A DNA stretch of 64,000 nucleotides, taken from Phenylobacterium sp. (lineage in GTDB: Bacteria; Pseudomonadota; Alphaproteobacteria; Caulobacterales; Caulobacteraceae). Location: the NCBI RefSeq assembly GCF_013822795.1, contig NZ_PNLB01000016.1, forward strand, positions 62,001 through 126,000, written 5' to 3'. The position numbers and the translations under genes are program-made. Under the pieces are notes generated by a model, which saw only the letters and a program-made list of their open reading frames with translations, had not been told where the DNA came from and did not search any database. Of the stretch, positions 7,479 through 15,723 are shown in pieces. How positions within the stretch are numbered: position 1 is the first letter of the stretch; the number at the start of each line of letters is the position of its first letter.

Positions 7479-9044
7479 TCAGTCCTTCCCGGCCTCGCCC
7501 TTGCCACCGGCCTTGCCGCCGGCATCGTCCGGCGGCGCAAGATCGGCCTCCGCCTCGGCCGCAGCGGCCGCCTCCGCCTCGCTCGTCGACTTGCCCTCCA
7601 TCAGCGCCCGCGCCTGGGCCGACAGCGGCCCGCCGTGCGGATTGTTGGCGACGATCGCCAGCAGCCCCTCCGCCCGCTCGCGCTCGCCATGCTTGAGCAG
7701 CGCCTGGCCGGCCATCACCGTGATCGGATCCACCGTCGGCGCCAGCGCGCGCGCGGCCAGCAGGGCGTTGAGGTCGTTCTCATTCGGGAAACCGGGCTCG
7801 GCCATGCGTGAGACGGCGTAGGCGAACAACACCCGGTAGTCGTCTTCATTGAGCTTGTGGGCCTTGATCAGGTAGGGCCGCGCCGCTCGGGCCCGGGCGA
7901 GACGGGTGTCGGGTCGCCGGTGGCCGGCGGTGAGCTGCCCTGTCCCCGCGAGCAGCAGCGCCTCCACATCATTGGTGTTGGCGTCGAGCCGGCGCTGAAC
8001 GATCGCCTCGCCCGCAGCAATGTCGCCGTGTGCAAATTCGGCCTCCCCCCAGACCAGCTCGGCGTAGCGGTCGTCGGGCCACTTGGCCGCGCGCCGACGC
8101 ACGTCGGCCAGAAACTTCGGATCCACCGTGTCGTCGCGCTGCGCGACGAGGCGCAGGTGGTCGAGCAGCAGGTCATCCGCCGAGGGCGGCAACCGCGTGA
8201 CCGTGACGACGGGCGGCGTCTTTAGAACGTCGGTGAATTTGTAGCCGGGCAGCTTTTGATAGCCACGCAGGGCCTTGGTCAGCTCGGCGACGGTCATGCC
8301 CGTGGCCTTCTGCATTGCCGGCAGCGGCTGCTCCCCATTGGCGATAGCGAAGATCGCCTCGTTCAATTGCTTGGCGCGGACCGGGTCGCTGCGCATGTAG
8401 TGCGTCAACAGCCACGCCTGCGAATAGAACAGGTGTCGACGTTCGCGCGGGATCTGCCACGGCGACTTGGAGAGTACGTCCTCCATCGGCAGCCATGGCG
8501 CATTGAACAGCCAGTAGACGCGGTTGACGTTGTAGCCGCCGACCTTGACCGTACGGCCGACGATCTCGGTGGCCATGAAGTACTCGGCCCAGCCTTCGAC
8601 GAACCAGCCCGGATAGCCGGCGGGAAAGTTCTCCAGCATGAAGTGGTGACCGTATTCGTGGAACAACACGTCGTCGGTGTCGAGCCCGCCGCCGCCGCGA
8701 TCAGCGATCGCGAACGTGCCGCCGGTCCCGGCGGTGTAGAGCCCCAACGTGCTGGACGACAGACCGGGCCGCACCCGCCGAAGCTCCGCCGCTGAATCGA
8801 CGAGGTAAACCTCCAGCTTGCGTGCCACCGGCTTCCTTGGGGCCGGACTCATCGAGCGCAGGACGGCGTCGAAGGTGGTCAGCTTGACCGCATACTCGCG
8901 CAGCTGCGCCTCGCGCCCGCGGCTGTAGACGATGAAGCGGTCGGTCTCGGCGCGCAGCCACTGCGCGCTGGCGGCGGCCGGCCAAAGCGCGCCGACGACT
9001 GTGAGCGCGCTCACGATCAGGCGTACGAGCGTCCTGGTCCTCAT
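7479..9044 (-). CDS. Secreted zinc-metallopeptidase-like protein with HEYGH motif
   Basis: A 521-residue exported protein. The ATG at 9044 opens a signal peptide (hydrophobic 7-27, cleavage probably after ASA). A zinc motif HEYGH lies at 129-133 and is followed by PGWFVEGWAEYF (145-156), whose glutamate can be the third ligand, the arrangement of gluzincin-like peptidases and DUF1570-like proteins. The C-terminal half (about 300-500) is alpha-helical with TPR-like repeats (DIAAGEAIVQRRLDANTNDVEALLL), and the tail is Ala/Glu/Gly-rich and low in complexity. Probably periplasmic. Substrate unknown. The in-frame extension upstream of 9044 has no supporting ribosome site. Confidence 0.8.
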   Translation of the reverse strand: MRTRTLVRLIVSALTVVGALWPAAASAQWLRAETDRFIVYSRGREAQLREYAVKLTTFDAVLRSMSPAPRKPVARKLEVYLVDSAAELRRVRPGLSSSTLGLYTAGTGGTFAIADRGGGGLDTDDVLFHEYGHHFMLENFPAGYPGWFVEGWAEYFMATEIVGRTVKVGGYNVNRVYWLFNAPWLPMEDVLSKSPWQIPRERRHLFYSQAWLLTHYMRSDPVRAKQLNEAIFAIANGEQPLPAMQKATGMTVAELTKALRGYQKLPGYKFTDVLKTPPVVTVTRLPPSADDLLLDHLRLVAQRDDTVDPKFLADVRRRAAKWPDDRYAELVWGEAEFAHGDIAAGEAIVQRRLDANTNDVEALLLAGTGQLTAGHRRPDTRLARARAARPYLIKAHKLNEDDYRVLFAYAVSRMAEPGFPNENDLNALLAARALAPTVDPITVMAGQALLKHGERERAEGLLAIVANNPHGGPLSAQARALMEGKSTSEAEAAAAAEAEADLAPPDDAGGKAGGKGEAGKD

Positions 9045-9106
9045 GCTCCCCCCGGGCACTTGGTTGCAGGAACGCTTGTAGCACGCGCTAAACGGGTGTC
9101 GAGCGA

Positions 9107-9403
9107 CTAGTAGCGCCAGCCTTGCGGGTGCGGCGTGGTCATGCCCTCCAGGTCCAGCATCACCTCGTCGACATAGCACCAGCCCCAGCCGTCCGGCGGA
9201 TCATAGGTCTCCATGATCGGGTGGCCGGTCGCCTTGAAATGCTTGGTGGCGTGAGTGTTCGGCGAGTCGTCGCAGCAGCCGACATGGCCGCACTCGCGGC
9301 AGAGCCGCAGGTGGACCCAGCCCGAGCCGATCTTCAAGCATTCCTCGCAACCGTCCGCAGACGGAACGACGACCTTCAGGTGCGCGCCGTGGGTGCAGGT
9401 CAT
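9107..9403 (-). CDS. UBP-type zinc-finger protein
   Basis: A 98-residue protein consisting almost entirely of a zinc finger of ubiquitin-protease type (Zf-UBP). The ligand pattern is visible: C-x-H, CEEC, CREC, GCC, then two histidines in THATKHFKATGH. Bacterial Zf-UBP proteins are common in alphaproteobacteria and their role is unknown; bacteria lack ubiquitin. The ATG at 9403 overlaps the stop of the upstream gene as ATGA, which fixes the start in preference to a GTG at 9415 and shows coupling to the ThuA-like gene. Confidence 0.85.
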   Translation of the reverse strand: MTCTHGAHLKVVVPSADGCEECLKIGSGWVHLRLCRECGHVGCCDDSPNTHATKHFKATGHPIMETYDPPDGWGWCYVDEVMLDLEGMTTPHPQGWRY

Positions 9404-10209
9404 GGGCTCAACCACTCCGCCAGGTTCTCGAAGTATCGCTCAGCCGATCTGCGCCCCCGCGGGTCGGCGATGATGCGGTCCGTCGGCGTCTCGCTGACAA
9501 AGCTTGGGCAGCCGCGGCGAGGGTCGAGATTGTAGTCGCAGAAGTGATGGAAGGTGGATTGCGCCACCGCGCGGCCGCCCGGCCCCTCGAAGGCGACGAT
9601 CAAATTGAAGACCGCGCCGCTCACCTCGCTTACCCCCACGGCGATCACCTGGGCGCCAGGGGTGTCGGTCGGCGCGCTGACCGCGCCCTCGTGGGGATGG
9701 GCCGGCAGGTACGGGACATCGGCCAACAGCGGATGGCCCTCGACCCCAGCCCCAACCACCTGGAAGTCGCCGTTGGAGCCGGAGTGGTAGTTCGGCCAGT
9801 CGATGTAGGTCGTCTCTTGGTCGTCGCGACAGCAGCGGGCCGGATCGATCTCCGGATTGATCGTGTGGAAGTGATGCGCGCGACCGACCTCGCCGAGCGA
9901 GCGCACGGAACTGCCCAGATCCTGGTGGTCGCGGGTCACGAGCACGCCGCCGCCGCGGGCGTGGAACGCCCGGATCGCGGCGCTCTCGTCCTCGCTGAGC
10001 CCATCGCCGACATCGACTGCGAAGAGCCAGAGTTGATCAAAGTCGCTGGTCGCCAGCCCCGTCAACACCGGGTCGGGGCCGGCCTCACGATCGCGCGCGA
10101 CGACCTCGTGACCGGCGGCGCGCAGCACATCGGCCAGCAGGCCGAAGCGGCCGATGTGCCAGTCGTCCGGCGTCGTCGGGATCGTCGTCTGGAGGAGAAT
10201 GCGCGACAT
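9400..10209 (-). CDS. ThuA/GATase-like domain protein of unknown function
   Basis: A 269-residue protein beginning MSRILLQTTIP, then a Rossmann-like first half with FDQLWLFAVDVGDGL and a GGGVLVTRDHQDLG turn, as in the class I glutamine amidotransferase-like fold of ThuA-related proteins. A conserved-looking metal or ligand site may be formed by HHFHT and TFHHFCDYN. The catalytic cysteine nucleophile of true amidotransferases is not evident. It is the first gene of a two-gene unit with the UBP zinc-finger protein (4-bp overlap), which suggests a joint but unknown role. Confidence 0.65.
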   Translation of the reverse strand: MSRILLQTTIPTTPDDWHIGRFGLLADVLRAAGHEVVARDREAGPDPVLTGLATSDFDQLWLFAVDVGDGLSEDESAAIRAFHARGGGVLVTRDHQDLGSSVRSLGEVGRAHHFHTINPEIDPARCCRDDQETTYIDWPNYHSGSNGDFQVVGAGVEGHPLLADVPYLPAHPHEGAVSAPTDTPGAQVIAVGVSEVSGAVFNLIVAFEGPGGRAVAQSTFHHFCDYNLDPRRGCPSFVSETPTDRIIADPRGRRSAERYFENLAEWLSP

Positions 10210-10257
10210 GACCGCGACGCTACCGCCAGGGCCGGCCGACGCAAGCGCCGCCGCGCC

Positions 10258-11334
10258 TCAGGCCGCCAGTCCCTGCATTCGCGCCGCAATTCTGCGCACC
10301 CGCTCGGGACCGCCCAGCAGTTGGCGGTTCAGCCCGATGCGCTTGAACCAGTAGTGCAGGCCGAGCAGGTCGGTGATGCCCATACCCCCGTGAACCTCGG
10401 TGGCGGTGCGGGCGATGAAGCGGCCGACCTCGGAAGTATGCGCCTTGGCGTGGGCCGCAGTCAGTCCGGCCTCGGCCGGCGCGTCATCAAAGGCGTAGGC
10501 GGCGTACCAGACCAACGAACGGCAGGGCTCCAGCTCGGCCGCCATCTCGGCGCACATGTGCTTCACCGCCTGGAACGAGCCGATCACACGGCCGAACTGC
10601 CGCCGCTCCTTGGCGTAGGCCACGGCCTTTTCGATCATCGCCTCAGACGCGCCGAGGGTGTCGGCGGCCAGTAGTGTCCAGGCCGCGTCACGCACGGCGT
10701 CCAGCGTGTGGGCGGCCAGCGGCTCGGCCGAGACGCCGTCGAAGGCCAGCTCGCCCAGCCGCCGGGTCAGGTCGATGCTGGTCACGTCCGAACGGGTCAG
10801 GCCCGCCGCATCGCCGACCACCAGATGCAGCCCGCCGGCGGTGTCGGCGACCAGGAATAGGTCGGCGGCCGTGGCGTCAGTCACGAACAGCGCCCCGCCG
10901 TTGAGACGGCCGCCCGCCGCGGTCACGCCCATGCCGTCCCGCGCGCCGGCCACCGCCTCGGCGATCGCCAGACCGACGACGACCTCGCCCGAGGCGATCT
11001 TGGGCAGCCAACGAGACTGCTGTTCGGCGCTGCCGCCGCGCACCAGAGCGACCGACGCGGCGACTGAGCCGAGGAACGGCGTCGGCGCGACGGCCCGGCC
11101 CAGCGCCTCGGCGGCGAGGGCCGCGTCGAGCAGGCCAAGGCCCAGTCCGCCATGCTCCTCGGGCACGACGACGCCGGGCAGGCCGAAGTCGGCCAGGGCG
11201 GCCCAGACGTCGCGGGCGATCGGCTCGCGGTCCGCGGCGAACTTGCGCACGCGCTCCAGCGGGGCGGCGGCTTCCAGGGTGCGGGCGAGGCTCTCCTGCA
11301 TCAGCCTCTGGTCGGCGGTGATCGAGAAATCCAT
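10258..11334 (-). CDS. Acyl-CoA dehydrogenase, short subunit
   Basis: A 358-residue acyl-CoA dehydrogenase starting MDFSITADQRLMQESL. It has the N-terminal helical domain (LADFGLPGVVVPEEHGGLGLG), a shortened central beta domain and the C-terminal four-helix domain with ERRQFGRVIGSFQAVKH and ATEVHGGMGIT. It catalyses FAD-dependent alpha,beta-desaturation of an acyl-CoA and hands electrons to ETF. It follows a 395-residue paralogue by a single base. Such short/long pairs form alpha2beta2 enzymes in steroid and bulky-acyl catabolism (FadE28-FadE29 type); that arrangement is inferred from context here. The ATG at 11334 is chosen since it starts at the conserved first helix. Confidence 0.9.
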   Translation of the reverse strand: MDFSITADQRLMQESLARTLEAAAPLERVRKFAADREPIARDVWAALADFGLPGVVVPEEHGGLGLGLLDAALAAEALGRAVAPTPFLGSVAASVALVRGGSAEQQSRWLPKIASGEVVVGLAIAEAVAGARDGMGVTAAGGRLNGGALFVTDATAADLFLVADTAGGLHLVVGDAAGLTRSDVTSIDLTRRLGELAFDGVSAEPLAAHTLDAVRDAAWTLLAADTLGASEAMIEKAVAYAKERRQFGRVIGSFQAVKHMCAEMAAELEPCRSLVWYAAYAFDDAPAEAGLTAAHAKAHTSEVGRFIARTATEVHGGMGITDLLGLHYWFKRIGLNRQLLGGPERVRRIAARMQGLAA

Positions 11335-11335
11335 G

Positions 11336-12523
11336 TCAGGCGCTCGCGAGCTTGGGTTCGCGCGGCATGCCAAGTCCGCGTTCGGCGATAATGTTCTTCT
11401 GGATCTGGGCCGTGCCGCCGCCGATGATCAGCCCGAGGTCGAACATGTAGTTCCACTGCCAGGAGCCCTTGGCCCGCAGGTGCGGACCGTCCTCGTAGAG
11501 CACGCCCAGCTCGCCGAGCGCGTCGATGGCCAGGGCGGCGATCTGGTGGTTCAGCTCGCAGCCCTGCAGCTTGACCACCAGGCCGGCCATGCCGCTGGAC
11601 TCGCCGTTCACGGACGCGGTGACGTTGCGCAGGCCGTTGAACTTCATGGTCAGCACGCGGGCCTGAAGCTGCATGACCCGGTCGCAGAACACCGGGTCGT
11701 CGATCAGCCGACGGCCGTCGACGCACTCGGTCTTCATCAGCTCGATCAGCGCGTGCAACCGCGCCTCGGTGGCGTTGGGGTCGCCCAGCATGCCGCGCTC
11801 GTGCTTGAGGGTAGCGTTGGCGACGAACCAGCCGCGGCCGCGTCCGCCGACCACCGCGCTCTTGGGCACGCGCACGTCGGTGAAGAACACCTCGTTGAAC
11901 TCGGCCGAACCGGTCATGGTCTTCAGCGGCCGCACCTCGATCCCCGGCGTCGTCATCGGGAACAGGATGTAGGAAATGCCGTCGTGCTTGGGCGCATCCG
12001 GCTCAGTGCGCACCAGGCAGAAAATCATGTCGGCCTGGGCCGCGGTGCTGGTCCAAATTTTCGAGCCCGAGATGACGAAGTCGTCGCCGTCCTCGACCGC
12101 CTTGGTCTGCAGCGAGGCGAGATCCGAGCCGGCGCCCGGCTCGGAGTAGCCCTGGCACCAGACCACCTCGCCGCGCAGGGTCGGACCGATCCAGCGCGTC
12201 TTCTGCTCCTCGGACCCGACCTCGAGCAGGGTGGGGACCAGCATCGAGATGCCCTGGTTGGCGAAGCCGCGCGGCGCGCCGGCGCGGGTGAACTCCTCGG
12301 CGATGATCCGCGACTTCAGGACGTCGGGCGCCGCGCCATAGCCGCCATAGGCCTTGGGGATCGTCCGCGCAGCATAGCCGTGCTCGATCAGCAGCCGCTG
12401 CCACTCCAGCGCCGCCTCGCGCGGGCGCGCGGCATCGCCAATGTAGCGGTCGCGGTGCTTCGTCAGGAAACTGCGAACCTCGTCGCGGAAACCTTCCATT
12501 TCGGGCGTGAATCGCAGGTCCAT
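11336..12523 (-). CDS. Acyl-CoA dehydrogenase, long subunit
   Basis: A 395-residue acyl-CoA dehydrogenase. Family marks include WCQGYSEPGAGSDLASLQTKA (central flavin-contact region, given as the short motif SEPGAGSDLA), KIWTSTAAQAD, FFTDVRVP and the C-terminal GTAQIQKNIIAERGLGMPR. It desaturates an acyl-CoA with FAD and passes electrons to ETF. The substrate is not determined, but the sequence type is the FadE17/FadE29-like class seen in catabolism of bulky or branched side chains rather than straight fatty acids. It leads the two-gene unit with the short subunit one base downstream. Confidence 0.9.
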   Translation of the reverse strand: MDLRFTPEMEGFRDEVRSFLTKHRDRYIGDAARPREAALEWQRLLIEHGYAARTIPKAYGGYGAAPDVLKSRIIAEEFTRAGAPRGFANQGISMLVPTLLEVGSEEQKTRWIGPTLRGEVVWCQGYSEPGAGSDLASLQTKAVEDGDDFVISGSKIWTSTAAQADMIFCLVRTEPDAPKHDGISYILFPMTTPGIEVRPLKTMTGSAEFNEVFFTDVRVPKSAVVGGRGRGWFVANATLKHERGMLGDPNATEARLHALIELMKTECVDGRRLIDDPVFCDRVMQLQARVLTMKFNGLRNVTASVNGESSGMAGLVVKLQGCELNHQIAALAIDALGELGVLYEDGPHLRAKGSWQWNYMFDLGLIIGGGTAQIQKNIIAERGLGMPREPKLASA

Positions 12524-12817
12524 CGGCGTCCTCCCAGGGCGTCGTCGCCGCTAGGCGAGCATCCCGCCGCGGGGCTCGCAAGTATGACCCGACGGAAGCT
12601 GGGGGCGCTTCGGCCGATTTTGCGAAATCTCAAATTGAACTCGCGTACAGTATGAGACAGCCGTCACTATATTACCTAGAACTGTAGTGGCAGGGCGCGT
12701 GCGCACCCTGGGGTTTTCGGGAGAGCCGACACACCGGACCCCCTGTGGCGGGTTGTCGCAGGCGTTGGCGCAAGTCCCCGCAAATGCATGGGAAACGGCG
12801 CCTCCCCATCGGTTGCA

Positions 12818-12832
12818 GTAACCATTTCTTCA
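12818..12832. promoter_or_regulatory. Degenerate CtrA-like site
   Basis: GTAA, seven bases, TTCA differs from the CtrA consensus TTAA-N7-TTAA at one base in each half, and the left half matches the known half-site TTAACCAT in seven of eight positions (GTAACCAT). It lies about 260 bp upstream of the receptor gene. Cell-cycle control of chemotaxis genes by CtrA is known in Caulobacter, so the site is plausible but weak. Confidence 0.25.
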
Positions 12833-12952
12833 GCCAGGACGACCTAGCGATAGGACGACGACGAAGGCGGGCGGGATTCCTCGCGCTCCGACTTCGCCAA
12901 GTATTCGTAGGAGAATAGTGCTCGTTCGCAGGTGACTCGCTTTCGTATAGTT

Positions 12953-12967
12953 GAGAACAATGTTCTC
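12953..12967. promoter_or_regulatory. Perfect 7-1-7 palindrome upstream of the chemotaxis operon
   Basis: GAGAACA, one base, TGTTCTC is an exact inverted repeat of 15 bp. It lies 124 bp before the receptor start and is the most symmetric element in the intergenic region. It looks like a dimeric repressor or activator site; it is not a standard alphaproteobacterial LexA box, which needs GTTC direct repeats. Confidence 0.4.
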
Positions 12968-13090
12968 TGAGTGCGGGCGCGATAAGGTCGCTCCTGCATT
13001 TTCTTGGATCTAGTACGGAAGAAAAGCCTGGGGCGCGCTCGCCTCGCAACGCGCTAGCCGCGATGCGGTCTGAACCCTGGGGACGGCCTC

Positions 13091-15001
13091 GTGTTTCTCG
13101 ACAACCTGAAGATCTCCCGCAAGCTGGCCCTGGGCTTCGCTGCGGTGGTGCTGACCATGGCCGGCATGGGCGGCGCGATGATGGTCAATCTGCGCACGCT
13201 CGATCACGCCCGCGAGCAGATCACGGAAAGCCGCAAGGTGCTGTCGGCCCTCGACGAGGCCAAGTTCTTCATGACCCGGCAGGAGAACAGCTACCGCGGC
13301 TATCTGCTGTCGAAGAGCGACTACTATGTCGAGCGGGTGAACAAGCACCGGGCGAACTTCAAGAAGCGCTTGGACGAGGCGCGCGCCGGCCTGGCCGACA
13401 CGCCTGAACTGGCCGCCAAGATCGACACCGCCTCGGCCTCAGCCGACCGCTGGTACGCCGAGGTCTTCGAGGCCGGCGTGAAGCTCGCCTCCGACCCCGC
13501 CACGATCGACCAGGCGATCGCCATGGTCGGCCCGGACGGCTCCGCCGATTCGGTGATCGCGCCGGCCGAAGACGCCATGGACGCCGTGCAGGCGGCGATG
13601 ACCGAGGAGATGACGCGACTTCAGGCCGAGCAGGTCAAGGCTTCGGCCACCGCGACGCTCAGCCTCGCCATCGGCTTGAGCCTGGCGGTGCTGATCGCCG
13701 TCGGCCTGGGCTGGGTTCTGAGCAAGATGATCGGCGCGCCGGTGACCGCCATGACCGCCGCCATGCGCCGCCTGGCTCAAGGCGACTTCACCGCCATCGT
13801 TCCGGCGATGGACCGCAAGGACGAGGTCGGCCAGATGGCTCAGGCCGTCGCCGTCTTTAAGGAAGCCGGCATCGAGAAGCTGCGCCTGGAAGGCCAGACC
13901 GCCGAACAGCGCGCCGCCGCCGAAGCCGAGCGCCGCGCCCGGGAGGAAGAGAAGGCCCGCAAGGCCGAGGAAGACGCCGTCGCCATCGGCTCGCTGGCCG
14001 AGGCGCTGGGCAAGCTGGCCCACGGCGACCTGACCCACCGCATCACCGTTCCGTTCGCGCCGGACGCCGAGCAGCTGAAGACCGACTTCAACGCCGCGAT
14101 GGTCCAGCTGCAGGACGCGATGCGCGTGGTCATCGCCAACGTCCAGGGCATCAAGAGCGGCGCGGGCGAGATCAGCCACGCCGCCGACGACCTGTCACGC
14201 CGCACCGAACAACAGGCCGCGAGCCTCGAAGAGACCGCTGCGGCGCTCGACGAGATCACCGCCACGGTCAACAAGACCGCCAGCGGCGCCAAGACCTGCA
14301 GCGACGTCGTGCTCGGCGCGCGCGGCGACGCCCAGAAGAGCGGCGAAGTGGTGCGGCAAGCCGTCGCGGCCATGAGTGAAATCGAGCAGTCGGCGCAGCA
14401 GATCAGCCAGATCATCGGCGTCATCGACGAGATCGCCTTCCAGACCAATCTGCTGGCCCTGAACGCCGGCGTCGAAGCCGCCCGCGCCGGGGAAGCTGGC
14501 CGTGGCTTCGCGGTCGTCGCCTCGGAAGTGCGGGCCCTCGCCCAGCGCTCGGCCGAAGCGGCCAAAGAAATCAAGACCTTGATCAGCGCCTCCAGCCAAC
14601 AGGTCGGCCAAGGGGTCCACCTGGTCGGCGAAACCGGCCAGGCCCTGCAGCGGATCGTCGGCCGCGTGGCCGAGATCGACGAGCTGGTTTCGGAGATCGC
14701 GGCCAGCGCCCAGGAGCAGGCCGTCGGCCTGCAACAGGTCAACACCGCTGTTAACCAAATGGATCAGGTCACGCAGCAGAATGCGGCCATGGTCGAGGAA
14801 TCGACGGCGGCGAGCCACGCCCTGGCGGGCGAGGCCGAGACCCTCTCGGGTTCCGTCGCGCGGTTCAACATCGGCCAGGTGCAGGCCGCTCCGGCTGGAC
14901 GTCGTCCGGCCGCCGCCAGCCCGCAGATGCGACGGTCGAGCCGCGACGGTTCGGCGCTCCGCAAGCCGGAGCCCGAGTCCGACGGTTGGGAAGAATTCTA
15001 G
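13091..15001 (+). CDS. mcpA: Methyl-accepting chemotaxis protein, first gene of the che operon
   Basis: A 636-residue transmembrane chemoreceptor with a GTG start. TM1 spans about 11-33, the periplasmic helical sensor about 34-190, and TM2 about 190-212. It is followed by a HAMP domain (about 212-265), an Arg/Glu-rich helical linker, a second HAMP-like unit ([13 protein letters not shown], about 307-350) and the signalling helical hairpin whose tip reads [20 protein letters not shown]. The last five residues are GWEEF, an xWxxF pentapeptide of the kind that tethers CheR and CheB. It senses an unknown periplasmic ligand and controls CheA. Genes downstream follow in the order known from Caulobacter. 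Confidence 0.95.
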   Translation: MFLDNLKISRKLALGFAAVVLTMAGMGGAMMVNLRTLDHAREQITESRKVLSALDEAKFFMTRQENSYRGYLLSKSDYYVERVNKHRANFKKRLDEARAGLADTPELAAKIDTASASADRWYAEVFEAGVKLASDPATIDQAIAMVGPDGSADSVIAPAEDAMDAVQAAMTEEMTRLQAEQVKASATATLSLAIGLSLAVLIAVGLGWVLSKMIGAPVTAMTAAMRRLAQGDFTAIVPAMDRKDEVGQMAQAVAVFKEAGIEKLRLEGQTAEQRAAAEAERRAREEEKARKAEEDAVAIGSLAEALGKLAHGDLTHRITVPFAPDAEQLKTDFNAAMVQLQDAMRVVIANVQGIKSGAGEISHAADDLSRRTEQQAASLEETAAALDEITATVNKTASGAKTCSDVVLGARGDAQKSGEVVRQAVAAMSEIEQSAQQISQIIGVIDEIAFQTNLLALNAGVEAARAGEAGRGFAVVASEVRALAQRSAEAAKEIKTLISASSQQVGQGVHLVGETGQALQRIVGRVAEIDELVSEIAASAQEQAVGLQQVNTAVNQMDQVTQQNAAMVEESTAASHALAGEAETLSGSVARFNIGQVQAAPAGRRPAAASPQMRRSSRDGSALRKPEPESDGWEEF

Positions 15002-15038
15002 GGCGCCGCACCGCGCGGTCCCTTGGGGGGAAGTGAAG

Positions 15039-15320
15039 ATGACGCAGTCGACGGCGCCCGCCGTGGTCAGCCTGCAACCGATCCTGGACCTGCAGGCGGC
15101 CGAGCCCCTGCGGGCCGAACTGATGGCCTTGCGTGGCCGCCCGCTGAGCCTGGACGCCTCGCAGGTCACCCGCCTGGGTGGGCTCTGCCTGCAGGTTTTG
15201 ATGTCTGCGCGCAAAATCTGGTCTGAGGACGGGCTTAGCTTAACTGTGGATCAACCGTCTTCGGGCTTCTCAGAGCAATTGGCTGCGTTTGGCGCGCCCG
15301 AGCTGCAATTCGAGTCCTAG
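15039..15320 (+). CDS. cheX: STAS-domain protein of the chemotaxis operon (cheX position)
   Basis: A 93-residue protein with a STAS-like layout: a short strand (VVSLQPILD), a helix (QAAEPLRAELMAL), the strand-loop LSLDASQVTRLGGL that corresponds to the phosphorylatable or signalling loop of anti-sigma antagonists, then helices. The ATG at 15039 has GGGGGGAAG upstream. It occupies the slot called cheX between mcpA and cheYI in Caulobacter; despite the name it does not show the CheX phosphatase motif (E-x2-N). It probably acts in protein-protein contacts in the receptor array. Confidence 0.75.
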   Translation: MTQSTAPAVVSLQPILDLQAAEPLRAELMALRGRPLSLDASQVTRLGGLCLQVLMSARKIWSEDGLSLTVDQPSSGFSEQLAAFGAPELQFES

Positions 15321-15330
15321 GGGGATTCTC

Positions 15331-15696
15331 GTGAGCAAGACCGTCCTGACGATCGACGATAGCCGCACCATGCGGGAAATGCTGAACCATGCGCTGGTTC
15401 AGGCCGGATACACCGTGATCCAGGCCGTGGACGGCGTGGAGGGCCTGGAGGTCCTGCAGGCCAACGGCGCCGACGTCGTCATCACCGACATCAACATGCC
15501 TCGCCTGGACGGCTTCGGCGTGATCGAGGGCGTCCGCGCCAATCCCGATCACCGCGCCACGCCGATCCTGGTGCTGACCACCGAAAGCGACGCAGCCAAG
15601 AAGGAGCGGGCCCGCGCGGCCGGCGCTACCGGCTGGATCGTGAAGCCCTTCAATCCAGTGAAGCTGGTCGAAGCCGTCCGTCGGGTCGCCGCCTAA
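15331..15696 (+). CDS. cheY: Chemotaxis response regulator CheY (first copy)
   Basis: A 121-residue single-domain receiver. All active-site residues are present: Asp9-Asp10 acidic pair, phosphoacceptor Asp53 (VITDINMPRLDG), Thr83 and Lys105 in the VKPF motif. The GTG start at 15331 follows AGGGGGA. It receives phosphate from CheA and should act on the flagellar motor or as a phosphate sink; several CheY proteins share this operon, and which one drives the switch cannot be told from sequence. Confidence 0.95.
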   Translation: MSKTVLTIDDSRTMREMLNHALVQAGYTVIQAVDGVEGLEVLQANGADVVITDINMPRLDGFGVIEGVRANPDHRATPILVLTTESDAAKKERARAAGATGWIVKPFNPVKLVEAVRRVAA

Positions 15697-15711
15697 ACAT
15701 TCCCTCCCAAC

Positions 15712-15723
15712 CGGAGCGCTCCG
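15712..15723 (+). promoter_or_regulatory. Palindrome enclosing the cheA ribosome-binding site
   Basis: CGGAGCGCTCCG is a 12-bp perfect palindrome that contains the only Shine-Dalgarno-like GGAG and abuts the TTG start codon of cheA. In mRNA it can fold on itself and hide the ribosome site. It may hold CheA production below that of its neighbours. Confidence 0.4.

Larger units (their letters stand above)
12524..13090. other. 567-bp intergenic region upstream of the chemotaxis operon
   Basis: No convincing gene is present; the longest leftward open frame (12672-13049) has arginine-rich composition and no codon bias. The region must hold the leftward promoter of the acyl-CoA dehydrogenase pair and the rightward promoter of the chemotaxis operon. 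Near the leftward gene is an AT-richer patch (12640-12690) with TACAG and GAGACAG repeats. Toward the chemotaxis genes lie a degenerate CtrA-like site and a perfect 7-1-7 palindrome, listed separately. Confidence 0.6.

Noticed and set aside
10658..12655. A 665-codon rightward open frame over the acyl-CoA dehydrogenase pair
   Set aside because: Composition is that of an antisense shadow; both leftward genes have clear dehydrogenase motifs.
12953..12967. LexA box upstream of the receptor gene
   Set aside because: It is GAAC-N3-GTTC, not the direct-repeat GTTC-N7-GTTC used by alphaproteobacterial LexA; kept only as an unassigned palindrome.
12672..13049. A 125-codon leftward frame in the intergenic region before the che operon
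   Set aside because: Arg/Ser/Pro-rich, no ribosome site, no third-position GC bias; judged non-coding.
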